This document shows positions 8,985 through 17,664 of a stretch of 64,000 nucleotides of DNA, in pieces; the stretch's first letter is position 1; every line of letters starts with the position of its first letter. The DNA lies in the NCBI RefSeq assembly GCF_030812855.1, contig NZ_JAUSTK010000014.1, forward strand, positions 1-64,000, written 5' to 3'. The DNA is from Paenibacillus wynnii. Lineage in GTDB: Bacteria; Bacillota; Bacilli; Paenibacillales; Paenibacillaceae. The notes beneath the pieces were generated by a model. The model did not search any database and was not told the origin of the DNA. It saw only the letters and a list, made by a program, of their open reading frames with translations. Position numbers and translations under genes: made by a program.

Positions 8985-10811
8985 TTACGGCTTATACACG
9001 AATACATTCATAATGGTAAACACTTTGCCATCCGGAGTAAGGGCCTTAACCTCGGCCTCTCCTTCTTTGAAGCCCTTGATGATGCCGGTTGTTCCTCCGT
9101 CACTCTCTACCTTCGCGATGGTCTCATCACTCGATTCCCAGACCAGCTTCTGCGAAGCCGTGAGCGGCAGCACCGCTGCCAAAGCCTTTGCGCTTCCGCC
9201 GACCGGAACGTCGACACTGTCTTTGTTCAGAAGCACCCGCAGCGGTACCGTTCCATCCGGAGCCTCATCCCGCCAAACCGTTCTCATGGGATGAAAAGCT
9301 GCACCGTCCAGTATTACGCTGCCTTTAGATAGATACAACTCTATTTCACTGCTGGTGGCATCCGGGAATATAATACTGGAGAGCACCATCGTTCCGTCCC
9401 CGGAGAACACTTCCAGCGTGGATTCATCCACATAGAAGCGCAGTTTGATTTTACCGTCTACAGCCTTTAGGGCCGCGTCAATCCGCTCCGCAAAACCCGG
9501 TTCAAACGAACTGATGCCCGATTTAGTACGGTCAACTGTTAAGGTTGAAGAGGCGGTATCGTAAGAGACTACCGTTTCTTGATCCCCCCCTTTTCTCACC
9601 TTAAAACCGAATGCAGCATCTTCTCCCACGGTAAATTCCGTATTCAGTTCATAAGAAGTACCATTTAGCGACGAAAGGGGATTGACGCCTTCAATCAGCT
9701 TCTGTGTTTCCAGCTCTATCGCCTTGCCTCGAAGAATGTCCAGTTCCTTGACCGGTTCCTGCGCCAACCGCAGCCCTTCACCGGGGACATCTTTGAGTGT
9801 CAGTACGCGCGGTACCGACATATTGCCTTTCCATGGATCGGTCGGCATATTAAAGGGATAACGCCAGTTGGACATCCAACCTACATAGATCCGGCGTCCG
9901 TCTTTCTCTGGAATATCCGAGTAAGAAACGGCAGCGTAGAAATCTCTGCCATAATCGCTCCAGAGTACCTTGGATGGGTCATTCTCATTCTTGAAGGTCC
10001 TTCCATCAAAGGATCCGATGAAATATTGCGCCGTGGAGCCTTTCGTCGCTGTGTTGTTGCCGATACTTACGGCGAGCACCCACTTTTTGTCCGATGTCCC
10101 TTCAACCGGTAGTTCGAATAGGTCCGGGCACTCCCATACTGCGGCATGCGAGCCTTGACCTTGGCCGAATTCGCCGGTCATCTCCCATGTCTTCAGATCA
10201 GGTGAAGTATAGAATCTGACTTGTTGGTCTACCGAGACGACCATTACCCATGATTTGGAGGGCTCATGCCACAACACCTTCGGATCTCTGAAATCCTTGA
10301 GAGCAGGATTCGGAATCACAGGGTTACCCTCATACTTAGTCCATGTCCGTCCTTTATCGGAACTGTAAGCGATACTCTGCGACTGCGTCCCCCCTTTGAA
10401 ATGGGTGAATATCGCAACCAACCCGGGTTTTCCGTCAAAAAATCCGCTCGTATCATTCCAATCCACCACGGCGCTGCCCGACCAGATCTCTCCTAGCGAA
10501 TCGCGCATAAGCGCTACGGGCAAATGCTGCCAATGTATCAGGTCCGTGCTGACCGCATGTCCCCATTGGCCGCTGTTCTGATAAAACTGGTGATACTCGC
10601 CTTCAAAATACACCATGCCGTTCGGATCGCTCATATTTCCCGTTTCAGGTGACAGGTGATACTGCGGCCGGTAAAGCTCCGTATAATATTGAGGGTCGGC
10701 ATTGAATTGAAAGGGCTCAGTCGCAGATTTGGGCTGCTCCCCTTTTCCGCAACCGGGCAGGAGAAGAAGCAATAATACCAGGCTAACAAGCTTTCTTTGA
10801 TAAGTGACCAT
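8985..10811 (-). CDS. Secreted GH32 fructan hydrolase lipoprotein with C-terminal Ig-like domain
   Basis: A 608-residue glycoside hydrolase family 32 enzyme anchored outside the membrane. The signal sequence ends in an LPGC lipobox (Cys21). The nucleophile motif reads NMSDPNG, a Ser-for-Asn variant of the usual WMNDPNG that keeps the catalytic Asp. FRDPKV supplies the stabilising Asp and WECPDLF the acid/base Glu. The GH32 C-terminal beta-sandwich follows, and the last ~85 residues resemble a bacterial Ig-like (Big_2) domain (VPVGGSAKALAAVLPL, GIIKGFKEGEAEVKA). It would cleave levan, inulin or sucrose at the cell surface and feed the importer encoded downstream. The gap to the preceding GH32 gene is 9 bases. 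Endo- versus exo-action cannot be told here. Confidence 0.93.
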   Translation of the reverse strand: MVTYQRKLVSLVLLLLLLPGCGKGEQPKSATEPFQFNADPQYYTELYRPQYHLSPETGNMSDPNGMVYFEGEYHQFYQNSGQWGHAVSTDLIHWQHLPVALMRDSLGEIWSGSAVVDWNDTSGFFDGKPGLVAIFTHFKGGTQSQSIAYSSDKGRTWTKYEGNPVIPNPALKDFRDPKVLWHEPSKSWVMVVSVDQQVRFYTSPDLKTWEMTGEFGQGQGSHAAVWECPDLFELPVEGTSDKKWVLAVSIGNNTATKGSTAQYFIGSFDGRTFKNENDPSKVLWSDYGRDFYAAVSYSDIPEKDGRRIYVGWMSNWRYPFNMPTDPWKGNMSVPRVLTLKDVPGEGLRLAQEPVKELDILRGKAIELETQKLIEGVNPLSSLNGTSYELNTEFTVGEDAAFGFKVRKGGDQETVVSYDTASSTLTVDRTKSGISSFEPGFAERIDAALKAVDGKIKLRFYVDESTLEVFSGDGTMVLSSIIFPDATSSEIELYLSKGSVILDGAAFHPMRTVWRDEAPDGTVPLRVLLNKDSVDVPVGGSAKALAAVLPLTASQKLVWESSDETIAKVESDGGTTGIIKGFKEGEAEVKALTPDGKVFTIMNVFVYKP

Positions 10812-10820
10812 GACGTCCTC

Positions 10821-12302
10821 CTATATCCGGTTTAGACTCCAAATCTTCAGTGACTGCAATATTACCGCTCCACCCTCCGGCTTTATTTGCAGACCCCCTG
10901 ACATTACGGCTGGATATATACGGCTGGTAAATACAACATCCCCGTCATTGACAAACACTTCTATGGAACACCGGTCAACGAAGACGTGCAGCTTCAGGAG
11001 TTCACCGGAGGATGCAGGCAGAAGGGCTTCGCTGCTCTGGACTTCTCCACGGCCGGACCGATTGCAATCCAGAATCAGCCTACTCTCCTTAGGAATATAA
11101 GTGATAACCGTTGCCTCGCTCCCGTCTTCCGACGCCAGCAGGGTAATATCCAGCTGGTGTGCTGTGCTATCCGCACAATTAAACTCGGCAATCCATTCAA
11201 ACCCTTGACCGTCTTTCGTCTTCCAGGAAGTGGTCTGTCCGCCCTCTAACAGCATGTGGGACACGGATTCTCCATTCCCCCGCAGCTTCTCAAGCTCGGG
11301 AACCGGCACCTGTGCCAATGTTCCGTCCGGCTTCAGCAGCAGCTCCCGGGGCAGAGTCATCGCACCATACCAACCGCGCGATTCATTGACCATCGACGAA
11401 CCCCAGCGGTCCATCCAGGCAATCAGGATTCTTCTGCCCTGGTCATCCATGAGTGTCTGTGCAGCATAGAAATCCGGTCCGTAATCCAGCTTAGCCGCAA
11501 CCTGCGGGGTGAATTGGCCGGCGGCATAATCCATTTCTCCGGTCATATACAGGTTTTTTACACCCTCCATATTCATGGGTGACAAGATCAAGGCATGTCC
11601 ATCACCCAGCGGGAACAGATCTGGACATTCCCACATATCACCTTGGGTTCCGTCACTTTCGGCAGCGACCCCCATGTATTCCCACTTTTCCAGATCTTCT
11701 GATCGGTACAGCAGTGCTTTACCCTTGCCCGCTTTCCCGGAGCCGATAATCATATAGAAGGTTTCATCGTGACACCACACTTTCGGATCACGGAAGCCGA
11801 TATTCTCTTCATCCGGCGAACTGTGAATTACCGGGTTAGGATGTTTGCGGAAAACAATGCCGTCTGTACTGCTGGCCGCACACTGCACCTCCATAGGCTG
11901 TCTTCCGTCAACATGTCCTGTATAAAACAGGGTCAGCTCACCTTCATGTTCTACGGCGCTGCCTGACCAGCAACCGTAACCGCCCGTTTCGCCCAGCTCG
12001 TACGGCTCCGTCGGAGCCAGAGCAATCGGAAGGTGGCGCCAGTGCACAAGGTCTTTGCTAACGGCATGCCCCCAATGCATGGGTCCCCATTTGTCACTGT
12101 AAGGATGATGCTGATAAAACAGATGATATTCCCCTTTGAAATGCACGAGTCCGTTCGGGTCGTTCATCCATCCGGCCGGCGGCATAACATGATATTGAAG
12201 TCTATATTCGTCACGTTCCGCCTTATCGGACGCGGCTGAAACCGCCTCGTCAGCAAGCAGAATTTGCTTCATATGCTCCTGTGCCTGTTCTGAAATGTTC
12301 AT
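10821..12302 (-). CDS. Cytoplasmic GH32 enzyme (sucrose/fructo-oligosaccharide hydrolase)
   Basis: A 493-residue GH32 protein without a signal peptide. It has all three catalytic motifs: GWMNDPNGLVHF (nucleophile Asp), GFRDPKVW (transition-state Asp) and MWECPDLF (acid/base Glu), then the C-terminal beta-sandwich with DRCSIEVFVNDG. It resembles sucrose-6-phosphate hydrolases and intracellular invertases. Because uptake here is by an ABC system rather than PTS, the natural substrate is more likely unphosphorylated sucrose or short fructans. It is the first gene after the regulator block, with AGGAG 8 bases before the ATG, and heads the five-gene catabolic transcript. Confidence 0.92.
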   Translation of the reverse strand: MNISEQAQEHMKQILLADEAVSAASDKAERDEYRLQYHVMPPAGWMNDPNGLVHFKGEYHLFYQHHPYSDKWGPMHWGHAVSKDLVHWRHLPIALAPTEPYELGETGGYGCWSGSAVEHEGELTLFYTGHVDGRQPMEVQCAASSTDGIVFRKHPNPVIHSSPDEENIGFRDPKVWCHDETFYMIIGSGKAGKGKALLYRSEDLEKWEYMGVAAESDGTQGDMWECPDLFPLGDGHALILSPMNMEGVKNLYMTGEMDYAAGQFTPQVAAKLDYGPDFYAAQTLMDDQGRRILIAWMDRWGSSMVNESRGWYGAMTLPRELLLKPDGTLAQVPVPELEKLRGNGESVSHMLLEGGQTTSWKTKDGQGFEWIAEFNCADSTAHQLDITLLASEDGSEATVITYIPKESRLILDCNRSGRGEVQSSEALLPASSGELLKLHVFVDRCSIEVFVNDGDVVFTSRIYPAVMSGGLQIKPEGGAVILQSLKIWSLNRI

Positions 12303-12421
12303 GTTGTATGCTCCTATCCATTGGTTTCTTGAGTTAATTGTAGCTGAACGATAATCAAAAAAATTTCAATATCATTGGGTTTTGACTTGCAATTTCTTGA
12401 TAGGACCTCCGGAAAACCCGC

Positions 12422-12478
12422 ATAAAAGCAAAGAAGCCATTCCCAAAGCAATGAACGCTCTGCCTAGGAATGGCCTCT
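12422..12478 (-). terminator. Terminator after the response regulator gene
   Basis: 11-bp arms GAAGCCATTCC (12433-12443) and GGAATGGCCTC (12467-12477) enclose a 23-base loop. On the minus strand TTTGCTTTT follows. It separates the kinase-regulator transcript from the GH32-permease-kinase transcript. Confidence 0.75.
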
Positions 12479-12515
12479 ACTAATTTTCAAAGGAGTCAGC
12501 GAAATTCAATCGCCA

Positions 12516-14135
12516 TTATCGATTCTTTAACAAATAATCCTCTCGGTATTCCTTCGGACTTTTACCGTTGTTTTTTTTGAAGCATGTGCTGAAATAGCTG
12601 GAGGTGGAGTATCCGACAAGCATCGCAATATCGGTCAGTTTCAGTTCATTTTCTTTAAGCAGCTGCTCTGCCTTCGTAATTCTAAGGTTGGTAACATACT
12701 CGCTGAAGGTAGTCCCTACATACTGCTTAAACAGACCCGACAAATACGTTTCATTTAAATGGAACATGTCCGCCAGAGAGGAGAGGGTTAGCTCATAGCA
12801 GAAGTTATCCTCAACATATTTACGAACCGCCTCCATCATATGTTGTCCGTTTGAAAAGCGCGTCTTCTTGACCTCGTCCATAACCAGCCTGGAGAGCTCG
12901 TATACTTGACCCATAACTTCATCCCGAGATTTGTAATCCGAAATGGTCATTTGGCAGTTCCATAAATACTTTTGCAGCGAGGAGCCGCCGATTTCGAACT
13001 TTTTGGCTACCGAGCTGAACAGAAGCAGCAGCCGCAGGGCGAGAAAGGTAAAGGCGAACACCGGTGTTTCGCTTTCCGTGGAAAAGATGGTCTGAATCTG
13101 CTGTCGGAAAGCGTTCATATCCAGGTTCTCAATAGCCTGAACCAGCCTTCGTTCAGCCTCCGGAGTAAAAGCATGCGTAAGCTCCAAAACACCGTTTAGT
13201 CCGTTTCCGCCCTGCTTATGAACTGTACTTTGGCTCCAGGATAATATACAAGAGGCGTAACCGTTCTTCAGTCGATGGAGTCCCTCTACTTCCTCCCCGA
13301 CTCCCACTACGCTTTCAAGTTTTAAATAATCGCCGATATTTCGCTTAAGCTCCGCAATAAATATCTCGGTATGGTTATGTTTCTGTACGCCCTCCTTATT
13401 TACAATAAGGAAATACATAATGGAAGAATGAGCGATATCCAGGAAGGGATATATCCCTTCCCACTTAGAAGCCGTCTCCCGGCACAGCATCTGGAAAGCC
13501 AGATTCAGCAAATCCCGGCGCTCCTGGGGATCGCTCATTCTGCCTGGCGGAATTCTCATTTCAACCGCCGCAAATTGAGCGTGTAAACTGTCAACGGCAA
13601 GCGAGGTCAACTTCAGCTGCTGCAGCCGTTCCTTGACGGCGGGCAGGCTGTACCATTCCTCTTTGACCAACTGCAGCAAGTAGTGCTCCTGCAGCAAGCG
13701 CAGCTGCTCATTCTTTTGAATAAGCTCCAGTTGCAGGACTTGAATATTCTCTTGCTCCGCACGGATGTCGTCCGCAAGTCTGCCGAGCATCTCGGTCAAA
13801 TCGCCGCGGGCTACAGGCTTCAGGAGATAGTCCTTCACACCAAGTTGAATGGCCGACTTTAAATACTCAAAATCCGAGTACCCCGAAAGCACTACCACCC
13901 GTAAGTCGGGATAATGCTTCTTGCAAATGTTGATGAATTCAATGCCGTTCATTTGCGGCATGCGAATATCGGAGATGACTACATGCGGCAGCGGACCCTC
14001 CTCCAGCAGCTTAAGTGCTTCGATTCCACTGGAAGCCTCCGAGACAATCTCGAACCCCAATTCTCCCCAATTAATTTTAGCCTTAATGCTGTTACGGACA
14101 CCCTTTTCATCATCTACAAGCATAATCTGGTACAT
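12516..14135 (-). CDS. YesN-type response regulator (receiver plus AraC DNA-binding domain)
   Basis: A 539-residue regulator. The receiver domain has the acidic pair in LVDDE and the phospho-acceptor Asp in VISDIRMPQMNG, with K in LLKPV. A long middle region follows, then an AraC-type double helix-turn-helix (LSSLADMFHLNETYLSGLFK ... IAMLVGYSTSSYFSTCFKK, about residues 440-530). It starts 4 bases after the sensor kinase stop, with AAGGAG inside the kinase 3' end, so the two are coupled. It should bind direct repeats in front of the sugar-binding protein and/or GH32 genes and activate them when the kinase senses fructan breakdown products. Confidence 0.93.
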   Translation of the reverse strand: MYQIMLVDDEKGVRNSIKAKINWGELGFEIVSEASSGIEALKLLEEGPLPHVVISDIRMPQMNGIEFINICKKHYPDLRVVVLSGYSDFEYLKSAIQLGVKDYLLKPVARGDLTEMLGRLADDIRAEQENIQVLQLELIQKNEQLRLLQEHYLLQLVKEEWYSLPAVKERLQQLKLTSLAVDSLHAQFAAVEMRIPPGRMSDPQERRDLLNLAFQMLCRETASKWEGIYPFLDIAHSSIMYFLIVNKEGVQKHNHTEIFIAELKRNIGDYLKLESVVGVGEEVEGLHRLKNGYASCILSWSQSTVHKQGGNGLNGVLELTHAFTPEAERRLVQAIENLDMNAFRQQIQTIFSTESETPVFAFTFLALRLLLLFSSVAKKFEIGGSSLQKYLWNCQMTISDYKSRDEVMGQVYELSRLVMDEVKKTRFSNGQHMMEAVRKYVEDNFCYELTLSSLADMFHLNETYLSGLFKQYVGTTFSEYVTNLRITKAEQLLKENELKLTDIAMLVGYSTSSYFSTCFKKNNGKSPKEYREDYLLKNR

Positions 14136-14139
14136 AACC

Positions 14140-15927
14140 TCAACTCCTTATCAGCGGCAACTTCAGCGTAATAGCCGTGCCTGCGCCTTCTTCCGATTCC
14201 AGCACCACTTCAAACAGGTCGCCATAGTACAAACGGCAGCGGGAAAGAACATTCCGTAGACCGATACTATTTCCCTTGTCACTTAAAATTCCGACACCAC
14301 TTTTCAGCTCGGTATCGGCAAGAACGCTCTGGATCAGCTCTTGCGGCATGCCAATTCCGTTATCCTGAACCGTTAAGAAAAGACACTCCCCCCGCAGGCT
14401 GGAAGAAAGAAAAATCTTGGCGGCGCCTCCTTTTTCCAAACTATACTTCACTGCATTTTCTACAAGCGGCTGTAATATGAATTTGGTGATCTGAAGAGAA
14501 TCGGCTGCGGGGTCTTGAGAAATATCGACTATAAGATTGTCCTCGTGGCGCAGCTTGAGAATGAATAAATAATCACGGATATATCCCAATTCCTCGCTGA
14601 CCCTAACGAGATCGGTGTCCAGTTTGAGCGAATATCTCATCATTTTGGCCAACGCTTCCGTTGCATCCATCACCAGATCTTCCCTCTTCATCGCCGCCAG
14701 ACCACTTATTATTTCAAGCGTATTATTATAAAAGTGAGGGTTGATCTGTAGCAGAAGCGCCTTGTATTCGGCATTTTTCCGTCGCAGATTCGTTTCAAAT
14801 TCAGTTTCGATCAAATATTTCAATCGGTGGGTCATCTGTTCGAAGACACTCGCTACGTAATCTACCTCACTATGACTGGCTTTGACTTTGGTTTTCGGCA
14901 TGTCCTTCAAGGCTAGATCGAACCGTCCGTATTTGACTTGTCTCATCGCCCTTGCCATAGCGCTGAGCGGTTTTGTGATCCCGGTAGACAGCCACAGTGC
15001 GACGCTAATGACAATTATCAGGAGCACAAAGCTGGCATACAACAGGGTTTCCTTGGTTTGGGTAATGGTAGCGTACAATTCGGCTTTGGGAACTTCTCCG
15101 AGGATTATCCAGTTTTGAACCGGAAGCTTGCGGTAGAACAGCAGGTATTCCTTATCCTTTTGCCGAAGCGGAAATATCCCGCTGGTTTGACCGCCAAGAT
15201 TCGCCTTTACATAAGCAATTCCCTCACTCAGCACCTTTTCATTTCCCTCAAGGTTCTGATTCAACACGCTAAGCCCGCCCTCAGTCAGTAAGAAGGCTTT
15301 CCCACTTTCCCCGAACCTGATCTTATCTATGTCATCGCGCAGTAAATTGGTTGGATAATTAATCTTGATGAGTCCGACATTGCTTAAGGACTGAAGCTGG
15401 ACAAGCGGAATAACAAGACTGTTTACATCAACCACCCGCATGCTGTCGTCGCTTTGATCCGAATCCCTATGCGCCTGTGTCCACCGAACATTAGAATCCC
15501 TGTATTGCTTGTACCAGCTACTATCTAGATAGCCTCGGTCCTGTGTCCAGATCCCCCCGCTCTCAGACCTGAAGGTAGAAATTGAGAGGATATTGGAATT
15601 ATTAACTGCATAGGATGAGAAAAATCCGCGCAGTTGCGTCTTAGCATAATAAAGCTCCCCGGGCGAACTCTCGTCGTTCAAGCCGGTCGTAATCCAGTCC
15701 TGTGTAATCCGGCTGCTGAGCACCTGCTTTCCGGTATCCTCTATTTGCGTCAGCAGCGTCCCGGCATGCGATGCGAATTGATCAATCGTTTGTAATGTAG
15801 ATGTCTCTATGGATGATTGAATCAGCATCTCTGATTCCTTACTCAGAATAAACACCACCGCGGTAAAAGGAACAATCAGCAGTATCGAGAATACCAGCAT
15901 TAACCGGCTGCGCAGTGAGTAGAACAT
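14140..15927 (-). CDS. YesM-type sensor histidine kinase
   Basis: A 595-residue membrane kinase. An N-terminal helix precedes an extracellular ~270-residue sensor region (dCache-like), then a second helix (LLYASFVLLIIVISVALWLS) and HAMP. The His_kinase segment is LQINPHFYNNTLEIISGL, with the phosphorylated His in NPHF; a Tyr replaces the more usual Leu/Phe next to it. The HATPase domain follows (QPLVENAVKYSLEKG, QDNGIGM). It pairs with the AraC-type regulator encoded directly downstream. Family precedent is sensing extracellular oligosaccharide, often with an ABC binding protein; here the binding-protein gene lies directly upstream. Confidence 0.93.
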   Translation of the reverse strand: MFYSLRSRLMLVFSILLIVPFTAVVFILSKESEMLIQSSIETSTLQTIDQFASHAGTLLTQIEDTGKQVLSSRITQDWITTGLNDESSPGELYYAKTQLRGFFSSYAVNNSNILSISTFRSESGGIWTQDRGYLDSSWYKQYRDSNVRWTQAHRDSDQSDDSMRVVDVNSLVIPLVQLQSLSNVGLIKINYPTNLLRDDIDKIRFGESGKAFLLTEGGLSVLNQNLEGNEKVLSEGIAYVKANLGGQTSGIFPLRQKDKEYLLFYRKLPVQNWIILGEVPKAELYATITQTKETLLYASFVLLIIVISVALWLSTGITKPLSAMARAMRQVKYGRFDLALKDMPKTKVKASHSEVDYVASVFEQMTHRLKYLIETEFETNLRRKNAEYKALLLQINPHFYNNTLEIISGLAAMKREDLVMDATEALAKMMRYSLKLDTDLVRVSEELGYIRDYLFILKLRHEDNLIVDISQDPAADSLQITKFILQPLVENAVKYSLEKGGAAKIFLSSSLRGECLFLTVQDNGIGMPQELIQSVLADTELKSGVGILSDKGNSIGLRNVLSRCRLYYGDLFEVVLESEEGAGTAITLKLPLIRS

Positions 15928-16049
15928 AGAACCTTAGCCCCTCCTAAACCTTAATCCAGTTCCTATTGGAAAGTTATAATCCAGTATAGTAGTTAATTTC
16001 TCGGAAGGGAATGACTAATAAAAATCAGATTCTGCATAAGAATCAAAAA

Positions 16050-16091
16050 AAATCCAGAAGGAGACGGCCGGTTACCCGGACGTCTCCTTCT
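16050..16091 (-). terminator. Terminator or attenuator between the sugar-binding protein and sensor kinase genes
   Basis: 11-bp arms AGAAGGAGACG (16056-16066) and CGTCTCCTTCT (16081-16091) pair perfectly around a 14-base loop. On the minus strand GGATTTTTTTT follows. It would let the binding protein be made in excess over the kinase and regulator downstream. Confidence 0.85.
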
Positions 16092-16105
16092 ATAAAACAT
16101 AGATA

Positions 16106-17431
16106 TTATTTCTGTGGCAGACTTTCGTAAGCCTTATCAATTTTATTGATTGCGTCGGATACGGCAGCATCGATGTTCCGTTTACTGATCGTTACTTCTT
16201 CAATCATTTTGTTGACTGCTTCGGACATTTGCGGGAAGATCGGCGTAATTGGACGCGGTCTGCCGAATTTTTGATTTTGAACAACAAAGATATTTTTAGG
16301 ATATTCGTTCAATTCCGGGAATTCCTTAGCTACGGAGTAGCGGGCAGGAATATCCTTGGTGATGGAGCTATAAGTCTTTGACCCTTCGGCCCCTGTTACC
16401 CAATTAACGAACTGCCAGGCCGCTTCCGCATTCTTGCTCTTGGACGATATAGCCAGTGACCAGCTTCCGTTTGCCACAGCCTGCTGTACACCCTTAGGCA
16501 GCGGAGCAATATCATAATCTACGCCCAGCTTGAAATTCGGAAACTTCTCGGCATAGTGACCAAGTGACCACGAGCCGTCAATAGTAATAGCCAGTTGGCT
16601 GTTAGGGAACGGATCAGGTGGATATTCCAAAGAGGACACCTTATCTTTGTTATAAAGATCGGAAAAGAATTGGAGCGCCTTTTTGGTTTCCGGCTTATCC
16701 AGATAGCCCTTGGATGTCGTTCCGTCCGGGCTCATGATCTCGCCGCCGAACTGCCAGATTATCGGATATTTGAAGTATGCTGTTCCCCCTGCATTGCCAA
16801 ATCCCTGAGCAGGGTCGATACCGTAGACTCCGTTATCCGGATCATTCACTTTTTTGGCGGCGTCAAGCACCTGATCCCATGTCCAAGGCTCCTCCGGATT
16901 TTTGGAAGGAAGGGCGATACCTTTAGCTTCAAACAACTTTTTGTTGTAGAACATCGCGATTGAAGATTCCGTCAACGGGGCCATGTAAATCTCATTTTGG
17001 TAAGTATACGTTGCAATAGTTGATTCAGGAATGTCCTCCAGGTTTCCGTCCTTCTTAAAGAAGGCGGTTAACGGCTGCAGTGCACCAGCCTGAGCATATG
17101 AGGCCATGTTAGGACCGTCGATTGCCATAATATCCGGCGGATTGCCCGAAGCAATAGATGTTCTAAGTTTCGTATCATAATCGGCATATGGAATCGGGCT
17201 CATTTCTACCTTAATGTTAGGATGACTCTCGTTAAAGGAAGCCACTAATTTATCGTAGGCCGAGTTCTCGGCATCGTTACCGGAATTTCTCCAGAACGTC
17301 AGTGAGACCTTCTCGTCTTTTGGTGCGGGCGGGTTAGCTTCGGACTCTGTATCCCCTCCCTTATTTCCACATCCGGCAAGCATGCCGGCAATTAACATTA
17401 CGCTTAAGGCAACTTTTCTTTTACTTTTCAA
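16106..17431 (-). CDS. Sugar ABC transporter substrate-binding lipoprotein (CUT1 type)
   Basis: A 441-residue extracellular solute-binding protein of family 1. The signal sequence ends in an LAGC lipobox (MLIAGMLAGCGNKGG). It has the typical body: LTFWRNSGNDAENSAYDKLVASF, PDIMAIDGPNMASYAQAGALQPL, MFYNKKLF, and a C-terminal FPQMSEAVNKMIEEV helix. It should bind fructo-oligosaccharides or sucrose for the MalF/MalG-type permeases at 7108-8891. Its gene is separated from them by the two-component system and both GH32 genes, an unusual order, and it is cut off downstream by a strong hairpin. Confidence 0.92.
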   Translation of the reverse strand: MKSKRKVALSVMLIAGMLAGCGNKGGDTESEANPPAPKDEKVSLTFWRNSGNDAENSAYDKLVASFNESHPNIKVEMSPIPYADYDTKLRTSIASGNPPDIMAIDGPNMASYAQAGALQPLTAFFKKDGNLEDIPESTIATYTYQNEIYMAPLTESSIAMFYNKKLFEAKGIALPSKNPEEPWTWDQVLDAAKKVNDPDNGVYGIDPAQGFGNAGGTAYFKYPIIWQFGGEIMSPDGTTSKGYLDKPETKKALQFFSDLYNKDKVSSLEYPPDPFPNSQLAITIDGSWSLGHYAEKFPNFKLGVDYDIAPLPKGVQQAVANGSWSLAISSKSKNAEAAWQFVNWVTGAEGSKTYSSITKDIPARYSVAKEFPELNEYPKNIFVVQNQKFGRPRPITPIFPQMSEAVNKMIEEVTISKRNIDAAVSDAINKIDKAYESLPQK

Positions 17432-17587
17432 TATTGCCCTCCCCTTTCTTGTTTTGGATGCCCTTACATCTGTATAATATCAAACGATTTTTCTTATTAA
17501 ATTCATTATCCTCTGCTTTGTACTTTTAAAATATTCGGCAATCTACTAGGTTCCCTGGGTCTAATTTTACATCTACTAAAACAAAAA

Positions 17588-17662
17588 GAGAAACCCAGGG
17601 TCATTTAAATGACAGGGTTTCTCGACAAGCTAGACACCTTGGTTGGTGCCTTTCTTTTTTAT
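17588..17662. other. Two hairpins upstream of the first TnpB element
   Basis: GAGAAACCC (17588-17596) pairs with GGGTTTCTC (17615-17623). A second smaller stem (CACC ... GGTG, about 17635-17650) is followed on the plus strand by a C/T-rich run ending in T6. Both lie just outside the left boundary of the TnpB element. The second could end a plus-strand transcript, but none is recognisable upstream. Their origin is unclear. Confidence 0.4.
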
Positions 17663-17664
17663 CA

